Below are positions 47,306 through 58,001 of a DNA stretch of 64,000 nt, piece after piece. The DNA comes from Microdochium bolleyi (Eukaryota > Ascomycota > Sordariomycetes > Xylariales > Microdochiaceae), in contig KQ964254.1 of the NCBI GenBank assembly GCA_001566295.1, positions 496,001 through 560,000 on the forward strand, read 5' to 3'. The position numbers and the translations under genes are program-made. The first letter of the stretch is position 1. Every line of letters begins with the position of its first letter. The notes beneath the pieces are model-generated. The model had not been told where the DNA came from. It ran no database searches and was given only the letters and a program-made list of their open reading frames with translations.

Positions 47306-47719
47306 TTACCAGGGGGTCGCAATGATGGACTTATTCGTCATCCAGTTGAGGGCAGCCTCGGCGGCATCTTCTTTCGCATTGTTGAGGTGCTTCCCATCAT
47401 ACCAGAAGCGCGCAGCAATTTGTTTGCCGTACACTGTGACTGTGCTCGACCACGCAGTCCGGCCACCTGAGATGAGGAAGGGCTGTTAGCATTGGTACCG
47501 ATGGTCGAAGGCGGGCATGCGACGGTGAAAAGTTTACCTCGGCGATCTGATACGATCTGGAAGATTGGTGACTGGATCTGGTATTCGCGGCAGACATCTG
47601 AAGCGTGTCAGCGGCGACAAAATCTACTTGACAAGGCCCGGAAGCTTACCTTCAAGACGATCTTGCCATGGTGTAGTGAAGCCCGTATCGGGTTGTGTGT
47701 GGTGTGCAACGGACGGCAT
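47306..47719 (-). CDS. Small dsRNA-binding-motif-like protein
   Basis: Three exons on the minus strand: 47650-47719, 47538-47597 and 47306-47466, giving 96 residues. Each exon is too short to stand out alone. The introns have GTAAGC/GTAAAC donors and CAG acceptors, and the frame closes. The spliced protein starts MPSVAHHTQ, then has a helix WQDRLEDVCREYQIQSPIFQ. Next come strands GRTAWSSTVTVYGKQIAARF and a C-terminal helix LNNAKEDAAEAALNWM. The helix-strand-strand-helix order with a final Lys/Ala-rich KEDAAEAAL helix resembles a double-stranded RNA-binding motif, and short fungal proteins of this kind are known. It nearly fills the protein; no other domain is present. RNA binding is inferred, and the partner is unknown. 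It stands alone in a gene-poor block. Confidence 0.72.
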
Positions 47720-50700
47720 ATTTAGGCGTTGATGTGTTGATATGTAGTAGCGCCTGGTAGTTTTCGCTCTTGATATCTGTGTCTTCCCGATATGACAGCA
47801 GGCAGACGTGGCGGGGAGTCGGCAGGGGCGGTAATTATAGTTCAAGGTCGAGAATCGTCCTGGCGACAGAGAAGTCAAGGAGGCGCGTGAGTGCTTGCAC
47901 GAGAGTCCGGGAACGGGAAGGCAGCGGGACGTGGAAGCAATATAGTGGTTCCAGAGGCGGGAATATGCATGGCTCGAGTACCGTGTCGGCCGGGGAGGTC
48001 ACGGGACCGGCGAGCGAGACCAGACATGTCGAGGGCGTCTGATCCGATCATGACGGAGATTGATGGACATGAGAAACAAAATGTCTGGATCGGACCCCTT
48101 GCGGCATGGGGGCCAGTCTCGGTGCAGGTGGACTTGAGCGCATGGCGGGCATGGGAGGAGGACCGGTGGGCGTCAGCTGTGGTGCCATGTAGCGGGTACT
48201 TTGCGCACGGCAACGGGGGGTCTCGAGCTCTCGTGGGGCGCGGGTGGGCTGGGCTTGGGGAAGCTGGCCCAGGGTTCGATCCGACTCGAAGGCACGAGCG
48301 GGCTGAAGGGAAAGAGGGGCGGGCTAGCGATTGTTGCTGGCTGATTATCGTGCATCCCATGCCTTTAACGTGGTGGTGGACTGAGCTGTCAATTGGGGGT
48401 CGCGAAGCTCCAGGATGACGATGTCCTGCTGGTGGTGTTCCAAGGCTGGTGTTGTTGGATGCTCGCAGGCTGACAAGAGTGGCAGTCGCGACTCACCCAC
48501 CATCGGCACCCAACGAAGCACACCCTGGACCGGGCAGGGAAGGAGCACCAGAGACATGGACGTTGCCAACCCTGGGAAGGAGCAGGTGAGACCAAACGGG
48601 CGGCCCAGGCCCTATCATGACGTCCTCCAGCTCCTGCCGCGCCTGGCCGGCCCCTAAAACGCTCGTCCGTGGACAGCACACCACCCGGCCCTGCACACAT
48701 CGGGCAGCATTTGTCGTTTTGTGCCATCGCTCACGCTGCACAGCTGACCACGCACAACGCGATCTGCAGAGCGTCTTGCTTTTTCAGCCATGCATATCCA
48801 CTAGCCTCATCTGAACGCCGTCTGCAGACCGGTTTCAACATCCTCCAAGCTTGAAGTCGTCTGCTTCCGCCCGAGGACCCTCGGATGGTGCAAGCCACCC
48901 CACTCCCTCAACACTGGCTGCTGCCCTACCGTGGCTGCTTCTCCAGCCTCCAGGGCAAGACTCAACCCATCGCATCATCCCACGTCTGCCGCGCCGTGTC
49001 TTTGTCCAACGTGACAGAGCCCCTTCCCGCTCCAACGACTGCTGACAGGAAGCCGTAGCCATGTCGTAGGTAAGTCGCTGACGTGGCCATATGGTGATCT
49101 CCACAAAAGCTGCGCTGGGCATCGTCGAGGTGCTGCCGGAAGAGCCTCCTGCTGTCAAGGTGTGAGCACTGCACATGGCTGGCTTGCCCTTGGGCACGTC
49201 TTGCAACATGAGCTGCACATCCACATCGTGGTTGCGAATAAAACGTGGCATTTTCTAATCGAGGCTCAGCGTGAGCATCGTAGCAGCCGTTGGCGTTTGC
49301 CCCGGTCCTCTACCCGGACCTCCGGCACACGCAGTTGCGAACTCTATCACACACGAGAATGTCTGAGCGGCCAGATCATGCAGCACAACCCCGAGGCAGC
49401 AACCAACCAAGCCCTTGGACGCACGTCGTGGATCAGAACGCTCGAGATCCGGGGTACTGCACCTCGCATACGGATGCCCTGGCATGGCACTCCGTAGCGA
49501 GCCAGCCGATGCCGAGTGCTCCGTATGCAGCATGTATGCAAGTCGGCGGCATAAACGTCTGGGCTTTCCGCGTAGCCGCCATAGAAACCTTGAGCTAGCT
49601 TGCTGCATGCATGCACGCTCGGACGCCGCCGATAACAATATTCCGTGCTGTCTTCAGGTAGAGGCCAGCGCCCTCGACAGATACAGACCAGCAGCATGAT
49701 GCTTCAATGACCGTTCGATGACAACCAAGACCTGACGAGTTACGAAATGATACGTCAATCTTGTCATGGGTTCTCTAGCCGTTGTGCCGGCTATGCGCTG
49801 TCCAGCTCTGGGTATGCGTGTCGCGTTGGTGAATGTGCAGAGCTTGCTACAAGCCGCAGTGGCCAACTCGACTTGCGCTATTTAGTGAACTGATGGTATC
49901 TGCCAAGGACGTCTAAGTATCTAGATCTAGAATTATCTAAACTCCCTATACTGAGCTGAACATATGAACTTTCGGATCAGAAATCCTCCCAGAAGCTTCT
50001 CTTGCAAGCGAACCACATAGAGGTGGTAAATCAACGGCTTCGGTCTTGGCAACCGTCCTGCAGCTTGGCTCGTACAAACGAGCAAGGATAGGGCGAGTTT
50101 TTCAGAACCAGAGTAGAGGTAACAATCTGTTGAGGCTTTCGGTGATGAGATTGGTTTCATGTTAAGTGCTTCACCAGCTTGACAACACCCAGTTCTGGTT
50201 CTCCGATAGGCCTCTCCTTTGTCCGGGTTCAGTCTTATGTAATGGCACCCAGATCACGTACACAGAGACTGGGATTGATGGCGGGCGGAGCCACAATATG
50301 TCTTGCTGCTCGCCGAGAACCCCATCATACACATTGCCGCCAAGGTGGGAGGACGGGGCAAAGTCAGCCACAGAAGTCGCCCTATTTCCATGACCGAGGT
50401 TTGGTTTTGTCCCTTAATCCACGTCTTGTGGCGCTCATGAAGCAGGCCTGTTCTGGAAGTACGAGAAACTTGGCCGCATTGCTCTGCCTAGGCGATAGAT
50501 GTCCACAACAGTATACCACTATCTCACAAGCGAAGAACTAAGCCAATACATTGCCATGGTCCCCATCAAGAAGTTGCGATGTTAGGTCTTCGATCTGCGC
50601 TGCGAGGAACACATCTATAGCCACCGCCCTTGACCGTTCGCACGTGCGAGTGCACTGGTGATGGTGTCTGGTGAAAGTCCTCGCTCGAACCATTCAGACA

Positions 50701-51609
50701 CAGATGATTCACTGCAATGCCCACCTTTTGCATCTTCGCCGGGTCCAGCTTGCAATGCGAGCATGAGCTCCCACTGCACTCAAATCCGCCCCAAGCATGT
50801 ATCGAACCAATTAAGCCAGGAAGTGCACACTGCCACCTCAGTCGAGGCCTGCAGCATCCTGTGCTTCGGACGGCTCCGGGGAGACGTGGAGTCCTCCGTG
50901 CCACGTGGATCTGTGCGGAACTGCGCCGCACTTGTTTTGCGGGGACGGGATTCCTTGTGGAGTAGAGCGAGTTGCTTGCCGATTGTGAAGATCAGTTTCG
51001 CGGCCAAAAGCACAAGCCATACTTCGAAACATGGCATCTGAGAACTTCGGTACCGCGTGACGACGTTGCGTGCCATCGAGGGGCTGCAACAGAGCCAGGT
51101 GTCGTGCTGATTAACCGACAATGTTTGAGCTGCAATATGGCACGAGCCGGGAGATCACATGTCAAGCCGGCACGGCTGGCGTCCAGCGTCTTTTGGATAG
51201 GCTGCTGGACGGCGTGAGCCAGCAGAAAAGCCCTGGGGCTGATACTGGACGGAGCGCCCGTTCTTCCGGGCCTTTGGCGACGCAATCTGATCACATAGTG
51301 CCAATGAATCTGATGCCATTGAAGTACATGAGCTGTCTGACTCTACCAAGGTCGACTCGGCAACACGACCCCATATGGGGAAGGGGTTGGCCCCACTCAA
51401 AATCAACCGAGGCACCCGGGGCCGACGACAGATCCGCTTTGCAACAGCTAAACGTCGGTTTGTGATCCTCCACCTTGCAAAGGACACTTCCTCCTGGTCC
51501 AACAACAAACTGCTTGTGTTCTTGTGACTTCGATTCCCTCGCTCGCACTGTCCAACACCGGTCCTCAATCGCCACACCACACCAAGTATAGCCACAGCCA
51601 CCGCCCACG
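47720..51609. other. 3.9-kb gene-poor intergenic region
   Basis: No gene supported. It contains the promoter sides of the dsRBD-like gene (-) and of the nitronate monooxygenase gene (+). An AT-richer patch lies at about 49.86-50.16 kb. A minus-strand frame near 50.6-50.9 kb has a few clustered Cys and His but no start, signal peptide or family signature. Confidence 0.5.
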
Positions 51610-52719
51610 ATGCCTTTCGACACCGAGCTCACCCGCCAGCTGGGCATCCGCATCCCCGTGGTCCAGGGCGGCATGCAGCACGTCGGCCTGGCCGAGATGG
51701 CTGCGGCGGTCTCCAACGCGGGCGGCCTCGGCCTCATCACGGCGCTGACGCAGCCCACGCCCGAAGCCCTGCGCAACGAGATCCGCAAGTGCCGCAAGCT
51801 CACCAAGTTCCCCTTTGGCGTCAACATCACACTCCTCCCGGCCCTCGCGCCCCCGGACTACGGTGCCTTCGCCCAGGTCTGCATCGACGAGGGCATCAAG
51901 GTCGTCGAGACCGCGGGCAACAGCCCCGGGCCCGTAATCAAGCTGCTCAAGAAGTCCGGCATCATCGTCCTGCACAAGTGCACCACCATCCGCCACGCGC
52001 AGAGCGCCATCAAGCTCGGCGTCGACTTCCTCAGCATAGACGGCTTCGAGTGCGCCGGCCACGTCGGCGAGTCGGACATTACAAACTTCATCCTGCTCAG
52101 CAAGGCCCGGCAGACGCTCAAGGTCCCGTTCATCGCGTCGGGCGGCTTCGCCGACGGCCAGGGCCTCGCCGCGGCGCTGTGCCTCGGCGCCGAGGGCATC
52201 AACATGGGCACACGCTTCATGTGCACCCTCGAGGCGCCAATCCACCACAACATCAAGGAGACCATCGTCAAGGCCGACGAGACGGACACGTCGATCGTGA
52301 TGCGCCGCTGGACCAACACCACCCGCCTGTACAAGAACAAGGTCACCGAGGCCGCGCTCAAGGTCGAGCGCGAGAGCAAGACGGGCGAGTTCGCCGAGAT
52401 GGCGCCGTACGTGAGCGGCAAGCGCGGCAAGGAGGTGTTCATCAACGGCGACCCAGAGTTCGGCGTAAGTCTTGTTTCTTCTTCTACTTCCTCGGGCCCA
52501 AGTTGCCCTGTCACGCATTGGACTGTCTTCACATACACACAACGAAGCATTTACTGACATGTGACTGCTTACTTCCAGGTCTGGACCGCCGGCCAGGTCA
52601 TCGGCCTGATCCACGACATCCCTTCGTGCCACGACCTGCTGCAGCGCATCGAGCGCGAGGCCGAGGAGACGCTGACCAGCAAGCTCAAGCTCGCCAAGGG
52701 CCCGAGCAGCAAGTTATAG
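51610..52719 (+). CDS. Nitronate monooxygenase (2-nitropropane dioxygenase family)
   Basis: Two exons (51610-52464, 52579-52719), 331 residues. The family (PF03060) uses FMN to oxidise alkyl nitronates such as propionate-3-nitronate to aldehydes and nitrite. The sequence has the TIM-barrel opening GIRIPVVQGGMQHVGLAEMA with SNAGGLGLI, then FPFGVNITLLP. The core continues with HKCTTIRHAQSAIKLGVDF, then GFECAGHVGE containing the conserved catalytic-region His, then IASGGFADGQGLAAALCLGA followed by GINMGTRFM (phosphate binding). Length and order are normal for the family, and no targeting signal is evident. The intron joins GDPEFG to VWTAGQVIGLIHD near the C-terminus. Codon use is strongly C/G-ending, as in well-expressed genes. 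The physiological substrate cannot be told from sequence. Confidence 0.93.
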
Positions 52720-53304
52720 ATGTGATGAGAGAGCCGTTACTGGGAGTGGCGCGTATCGCCGTTTGAAGCCGAAGAGGGTGGCAGGATAATCACTAGCGAC
52801 GGCCATGGACACCCCTCAGGTGGCCTGCTGGCACAGCCCTGGTCTTTAGAAACTAGATACAACTATCTACATACAGCCTTTGCTTGTCCATGCTTAGCCC
52901 TTTGCTGTTCGAGTCGGCATTGTGATATGTTTTCCCAACCAAGGCATGGGGATGTGATGTCGAGCTAACCCGCAGGGAGCCTACCTACCGTGCAGGGCAT
53001 CATAGCAGCTCGCCGTGATTCACTCCATAGCTTCAAATATAGTACATGGCACAGTTCCTTGTCTAGACTTCCAACAGTATGAATTGTTTGAAGACAGGTT
53101 CTTATTAGAAGAGTAGACGAATAACAGAGGTCAAGGCAAAAGCTAGAGAGAAGAATGTCATGGGAACACCGTGAGACAATAGCGACAATGCTAGATAGAT
53201 AGATACACGCAAAACAAAGGAACCACTATGGTGTAAAATAGAAGTAAGAAAAAAAAAGATGAACTTGACCGCTGTTGACAGCGACCAACCCAGTTTTCGT
53301 TGAT
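52720..53304. other. Intergenic, NMO 3' flank
   Basis: No gene seen; relatively AT-rich 3' flank of the NMO gene up to the tRNA. Confidence 0.6.
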
Positions 53305-53388
53305 GCATTGACGGGGAGTCGAACCCCGGCCTCAACCTGCCTCGAAGAAGGTGGAAGGGTTGAATCCTAACCGTTAGACCATCAATGC
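53305..53388 (-). tRNA. tRNA-Gly(TCC) with a 13-nt intron
   Basis: On the minus strand the acceptor stem is GCATTGA pairing with TCAATGC. The D-arm region reads TGGTCTAACGGTTAGGAT. The anticodon stem CAACC pairs with GGTTG. The T-arm is CGGGG-TTCGACT-CCCCG. The 20-nt anticodon loop is read as CTTCCA plus a 13-nt intron plus A, placing the intron after base 37, the usual site in eukaryotic tRNA genes. That gives anticodon TCC. The RNA polymerase III A and B boxes coincide with the D and T arms. The cloverleaf was folded by eye. Confidence 0.85.
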
Positions 53389-54635
53389 TAGATGATGATT
53401 CGGTGATTTCCGATTGAGGTTAGTAATGTCTTATTGCAGTAGTTAGCATGTTGCACGACGGCGCACGAAGCCTGCCTTTCTTCGTGGCAGATGGTGTCCC
53501 GTGGATCATGTTTTGCTCGTTGCTTCAAATAGGGCTAGGTGAAATCGCTGATACTTGGACCTACAGAAGTATCTGGTCTGCTTACACAATGGGGTAGGGT
53601 AGTGTATTAGAATTTGGAAACGAATTAGCCGTCGGTATAATCCTGTCGCCCGCTCGAAGACTGCTTTCCACAGGATCCCTGTGACTGACGTAGACCACCT
53701 GGTCCTCACGTCACGTACCGACATTAAGCTTCACCTTATAAGTACGGAGTAAGCATATTTGCATGGTCACTAACAATTGAAAGCACCGTTGTCCTGCTTC
53801 GAGCTCAAGGCTTCCTGTGACTCTCACGCCGCTGAGACCATCGCAGTAATTCAAATGGTTGCGCCTCGCTGCCCTCTCAGCGAAAAAGCCGGCCTCTCCA
53901 CATCCACCGCACCCGCACCGCACCCCTTCCACATCGGTGCGGGGAACACCGAACGACGACGATCACTTGGAGTTTCTGGTCAAGCTCGTTGCAACAATAG
54001 GAAGCAGGCATGCCTCTTGCTTCCGTTCGTAAAGCACACAACGAAGAGCCCCGTGATCTGCAGTGTAACCACTCCGGCATTCCACGGTGAAATACCCCGA
54101 CTACCGAATGCCTTCATCCTTGTAAATGGTGGGACCCCATACGCAACCACGCGATGGGGACTGCCTTGTGTCATGGATCCTACGGAGATCTGCAACGGCA
54201 GTGCCGACGGACGAGTAGAGCCATTTCCCTGCCCGGCAGTGATGAGAAACCCACACTGTCCCCAACATGGCACGCATTTCTCTCCATCTGTGGGGTTGCA
54301 TGCCGCTGTGGCTGCCTGCCTTGAGGGCCGCTCGGCTTCAATGCGGAGCCATTACTTCATCGATCCGACCTTGGAGAGCTCACACAACGTGTCGTGCAGC
54401 TGCCGAAGCAGGGGCGGCACTTGACTGATCTGCATGGTGCCGTCCAGCTACCGGTGAGGAGATCGTGACCGATGACGATCGGCAGATGACTTGTTGCCGT
54501 GGCCGAGCAGGCCTGGAGGGTCGTAGATAAAATAAAGGTCGCCCCCGTGTTGGTGATTTCCCTGGTCCCGAGGTCCTCTCGCAATTCTAGAACCGCCCGA
54601 TATCTCTCAGTGTCTCCGACCACGAAGCAGACACC
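53389..54635. other. Intergenic, tRNA to GH125
   Basis: Promoter of the GH125 gene. An open plus-strand frame (53777-54424) has no ATG start and no domain, and I do not call it. Confidence 0.55.
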
Positions 54636-56311
54636 ATGCGTTCAACTCAGGTCTTTCTGCTACAGTCGCTGGGGCTTTGTGCGCTGGCACAGAATCAGAC
54701 CTGTCCTAAATACAAGGAGTATTCGACGCAACGCCATGAGCCGTTCTCCGCGGGCAGGTATCAGCTGCCATACCAGAGGCCCGCGCCCGAATGTCGGACA
54801 TTCGTACTGCCAGAGGTCGAGCAGGCCATTGTCGAGATGAAGTCGGTGATTGCCGATCCCGACCTCTTCCGCCTCTTTGAGAACGCGTTCCCGAACACGC
54901 TCGACACAACCGTCTCCTGGCATGGTTATGCGGCCGGGTCTGATGAAGAGGTAGGCTTCGAAACGTACCTGTGGAAGACATCAGCACCCAAGATACTGAC
55001 TCCTTGCACCAGCTCACCTTCATCACGACAGGCGACATCATCGCCAGCTGGCTTCGAGATTCGGCAAACCAGCTTCGCAGCTACAAGGCCCTGCTTGTAG
55101 CCAACAGCTCCCATGACTCTCTAGCCGGACTCTACCGAGGGGCCATCAACCTGCAGGGTCGTTACATCCGGACGAGCCCGTTCTGCAACGCCTTTCAAGC
55201 GCCACCGGAGTCAGGCTTGCCAACAGAGACGAACGAATATGCTGCAAAAGATACTGTAAAGCCGACGTACGACGAGAAGTTTGTCTTCGAATGCAAGTAC
55301 GAGCTCGACTCCCTCGCGGCTTTCCTACAACTTTCATTCGACTACTACGACAAGACGAAGGACGCAGAGTTTTTTGGCAAGCACAAGTGGCTTGCAACCG
55401 TTGAGCAGATTCTCAATGTCACCAACTCACTGCTTGTGGGGTCCTACAATGAAGACGGATCCCTGGTTGAGCTGCCGTACACTTTCCAGCGCGAGACAAC
55501 CAGCGCTTCGGAGACTCTGTCGAACGAGGGTACAAGTGCTCCGATTCGCAGTGGGACCGGACTAGTCCGGAGTGCTTTCCGACCCTCGGACGACTCGTCT
55601 ATCTACCAGCTGTTGATCCCCTCAAACATGCAGTTCTCGAGCTATCTCGAGAAGTGCGCCGACATCGCCGAGAGCATCGGCTCTTCACTTGTACACGAGA
55701 TGCGTGAGATGGCAAGCGGAGTGAGGGCGGGCATCGAAAAGTACGCCAAGGTTAGCCACGACGAGTTTGGTGAGATTTATGCCTTCGAGGTTGATGGGTA
55801 TGGATCGAGAAACATGATGGACGATGCGAATGTGCCAAGCCTGCTGAGTGCGCCTTTGCTTGGTTACGTCAACGTGAGCGATGAAGCCTACCAAGCCACC
55901 CGCAAGTTCGTCCTGTCGAAGATGAACCCGTACTACAACTGGGGACCAGCTTTCTCTGGGTGAGTCGATCACTTGTTAGCCTCCGAACCTGGTGCGACGT
56001 CAGCGGTGCTACATACTAACACCAATATTTGACATAGTATCGGCGGACCACATCAGGGACCTGGCCAAGCCTGGCCGATGTCTGTTATCACTTCTCTGCT
56101 CACCACTGAGAACGATGACGAGATCCGGGACGGCCTGAAGAGGCTCGTGTCGACGACGGACGGCCTGGGGCTGATTCACGAGTCCATCAACACCTTCAAC
56201 GTGAGCGACTGGACCAGACAGTGGTTTTCCTGGGCCAATGGTTTGTTTGGAGAGATGCTGCTGGATCTGAATGAGCGCAAGCCACACCTGTTGGGCGAAA
56301 GCTACCAGTAG
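54636..56311 (+). CDS. Glycoside hydrolase family 125, exo-alpha-1,6-mannosidase
   Basis: Three exons (54636-54950, 55013-55959, 56038-56311), 511 residues. GH125 enzymes are inverting exo-alpha-1,6-mannosidases acting on mannans and N-glycans. Residues 1-19 form a signal peptide (VFLLQSLGLCALAQ), so the protein should enter the secretory path. Family blocks are LFENAFPNTLDTTVSW, ITTGDIIASWLRDSANQL with the conserved WLRDS, FVFECKYELDSLAAFLQLS, RSAFRPSDDSSIYQLLIPSN and YGSRNMMDDANVPSLLSAPL. The end has GIGGPHQGPGQAWPMS followed by LIHESINTFN. Both introns fall inside conserved blocks and frame closes. Several N-x-S/T sites are present. Family members occur in secreted enzymes and Golgi-type proteins; here no anchor is seen, so secretion or vacuolar delivery is inferred. 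Confidence 0.93.
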
Positions 56312-58001
56312 ATGCCGTTGCAATTTGTGGACTGGAGTGCAGCTCTTCCATAGTGCAGGGTATAATGTTGTTTGAGATGGTTGATGTAGAGCCTCCTTCA
56401 AAAGTCGATGGTATCCATCGCATGTAAATTAAATTGTGTGGTGACAGGATAATTTCCCTCTTTCGTGAGTGTCTTTTCCACTTGGGCGGATGTCTTGTCC
56501 TGCAGAAAGTCTCACTTGAGGTTGCAGATGATTTGTGGGAAGGTGCGACCAAAGTTCGCTCCGAGACCGGGCCGGAGCAGGGAAGCCATACCAACATTGA
56601 AAGATGGCTGAATGCGAAGGGAGGTGTTGCCATACACAACGGGGTGCTTGGGTATCTTCAGCCCGGCACAAAGCCATCACGGAGATGGAGGCTTATTGAA
56701 CATGTCCCAGGGCAAGGCAAGCAAGCCTACCTCCATGCCGTACATCTGCGTCTCCTTGTATGGTATGTCCGTGATCGCTCTGGTTGTGGGGGGTCTCTTA
56801 TCGCTCATTGGACTGATCAGCACAAGGCAATGGGTGACAGCCAGTTCAACAGGTGGAGTGTGGAGCGCGTGAGGGGAAGTCCTGTCGTGTGAGGTGTGAG
56901 CTCTTATCATTGACCTACGTAGCCTCTCCCAACCTTTCAGGGGCCCCAGCGGCTCAATGAAGGTGCTCGAGAGAACAAGAATACTACGATGGGTGCATGA
57001 AGCCCGTAGCTGGTAGCAGGGTGCTGGAGGTGATTCATCAAGCCTGGCGGGAGATGCATAGATCAAAGGTGGGACGGGCTGATGGCGGTGGGCCTGTCTG
57101 GCAGCAGATGAGCTGTTGTTGTTGATTAGCACGTCACGAGGCCGCGGCCATCTGACCACGACAATCCGGGCAAATACACCCATGCGGCTAGTGAACGAGG
57201 CGACTGACTGACTAGGAGAACTGAGGGATCTGCTCCGGAGAGTGAAGGCCACTGCAACGAGGGCGGATTAAGGCTTGGGCTTATCGCCCATCCCCCGGAC
57301 TGAGCTTGACCAGGTCCCATGCCGGTCGGCGCATGGTTCAGAGCACGGAGCTCCCTGGCGCTCTCTCGTCATCCATTGACGTGACTCGGCCTCACACGCC
57401 GCCGCAATCCGCCCATCCATCCCATCATCGAGTCTCGCGCTATGTTGCGTCCTCGCATCGTCCCAACCTCCCGCATCCAAGCTTCCAGTCGCCGTCTGTG
57501 ACGGCTCTCATCCGGTCCAGCTCCAGCACCACCGACCATCCTCCGCATCCGCCCACCATTCCCTGCGAGCGCTCCGTCGACCAGCATCAAGAACTCGTCT
57601 CCGCGACCCTGCCGTCACCCGCAAACACAGCGAAACCGCCTGGCCGAGTCCGCGGCTGTTGCCCCTGGTCCCGCGTTCCCGCCTTTCTGCCTAGTCAAGG
57701 CAACCCGTCAAGGCTGCCAACGCCAACAAAGACGAGCCTCGCTCGGGGCATTTCTCTGCCCAGCGGCAGGAACAACAAAGTGCGGGAGGTCTGGCTGAAC
57801 AATGGACCCCTACACGCTGGGTGACTCAGGGCGATAATCCATCACCAAGCCTCCTTCACGGCGCCGGAGAACACCCTCTGCACTGTTCGAAAGCGATTCG
57901 AATTGTCCAGCACCGGGCATTCCATCATCACCACCAACATCATCGAAGCTACAACCAGTCGCACCCCATGATCAGAGGCGCTTCAAAGCCCTGACCTCTG
58001 C
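56312..58001. other. Intergenic, GH125 3' flank and ATG13 promoter
   Basis: No established gene. It holds one small frame with a membrane helix, listed separately. The last 700 bases are C/T-rich and look like ATG13 promoter and leader. Confidence 0.5.
56702..56872 (+). CDS. Possible small one-helix membrane protein
   Basis: An ATG-started frame of 56 residues with a single strong hydrophobic stretch (VSLYGMSVIALVVGGLLSLI) between short polar ends. The frame begins MSQGKASKPTSMPYIC and ends in STGGVWSA. No family is recognised, and there is no support from splicing or a neighbour. It may be chance; a minus-strand frame covers the same bases. Confidence 0.2.
   Translation: MSQGKASKPTSMPYICVSLYGMSVIALVVGGLLSLIGLISTRQWVTASSTGGVWSA

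Noticed and set aside
48273..48300. GGTTCGATCC string resembling a tRNA T-loop
   Set aside because: The flanking bases do not pair into a T-stem, and no D-arm or acceptor stem lies at the right distance.
50566..50931. Minus-strand frame with clustered Cys, a possible small secreted protein
   Set aside because: No signal peptide, no clear ATG and no repeat of the Cys pattern; splice signals did not give a better model.
53777..54424. 215-codon plus-strand frame before the GH125 gene
   Set aside because: Begins at TTG, has no domain and lies in the expected promoter.
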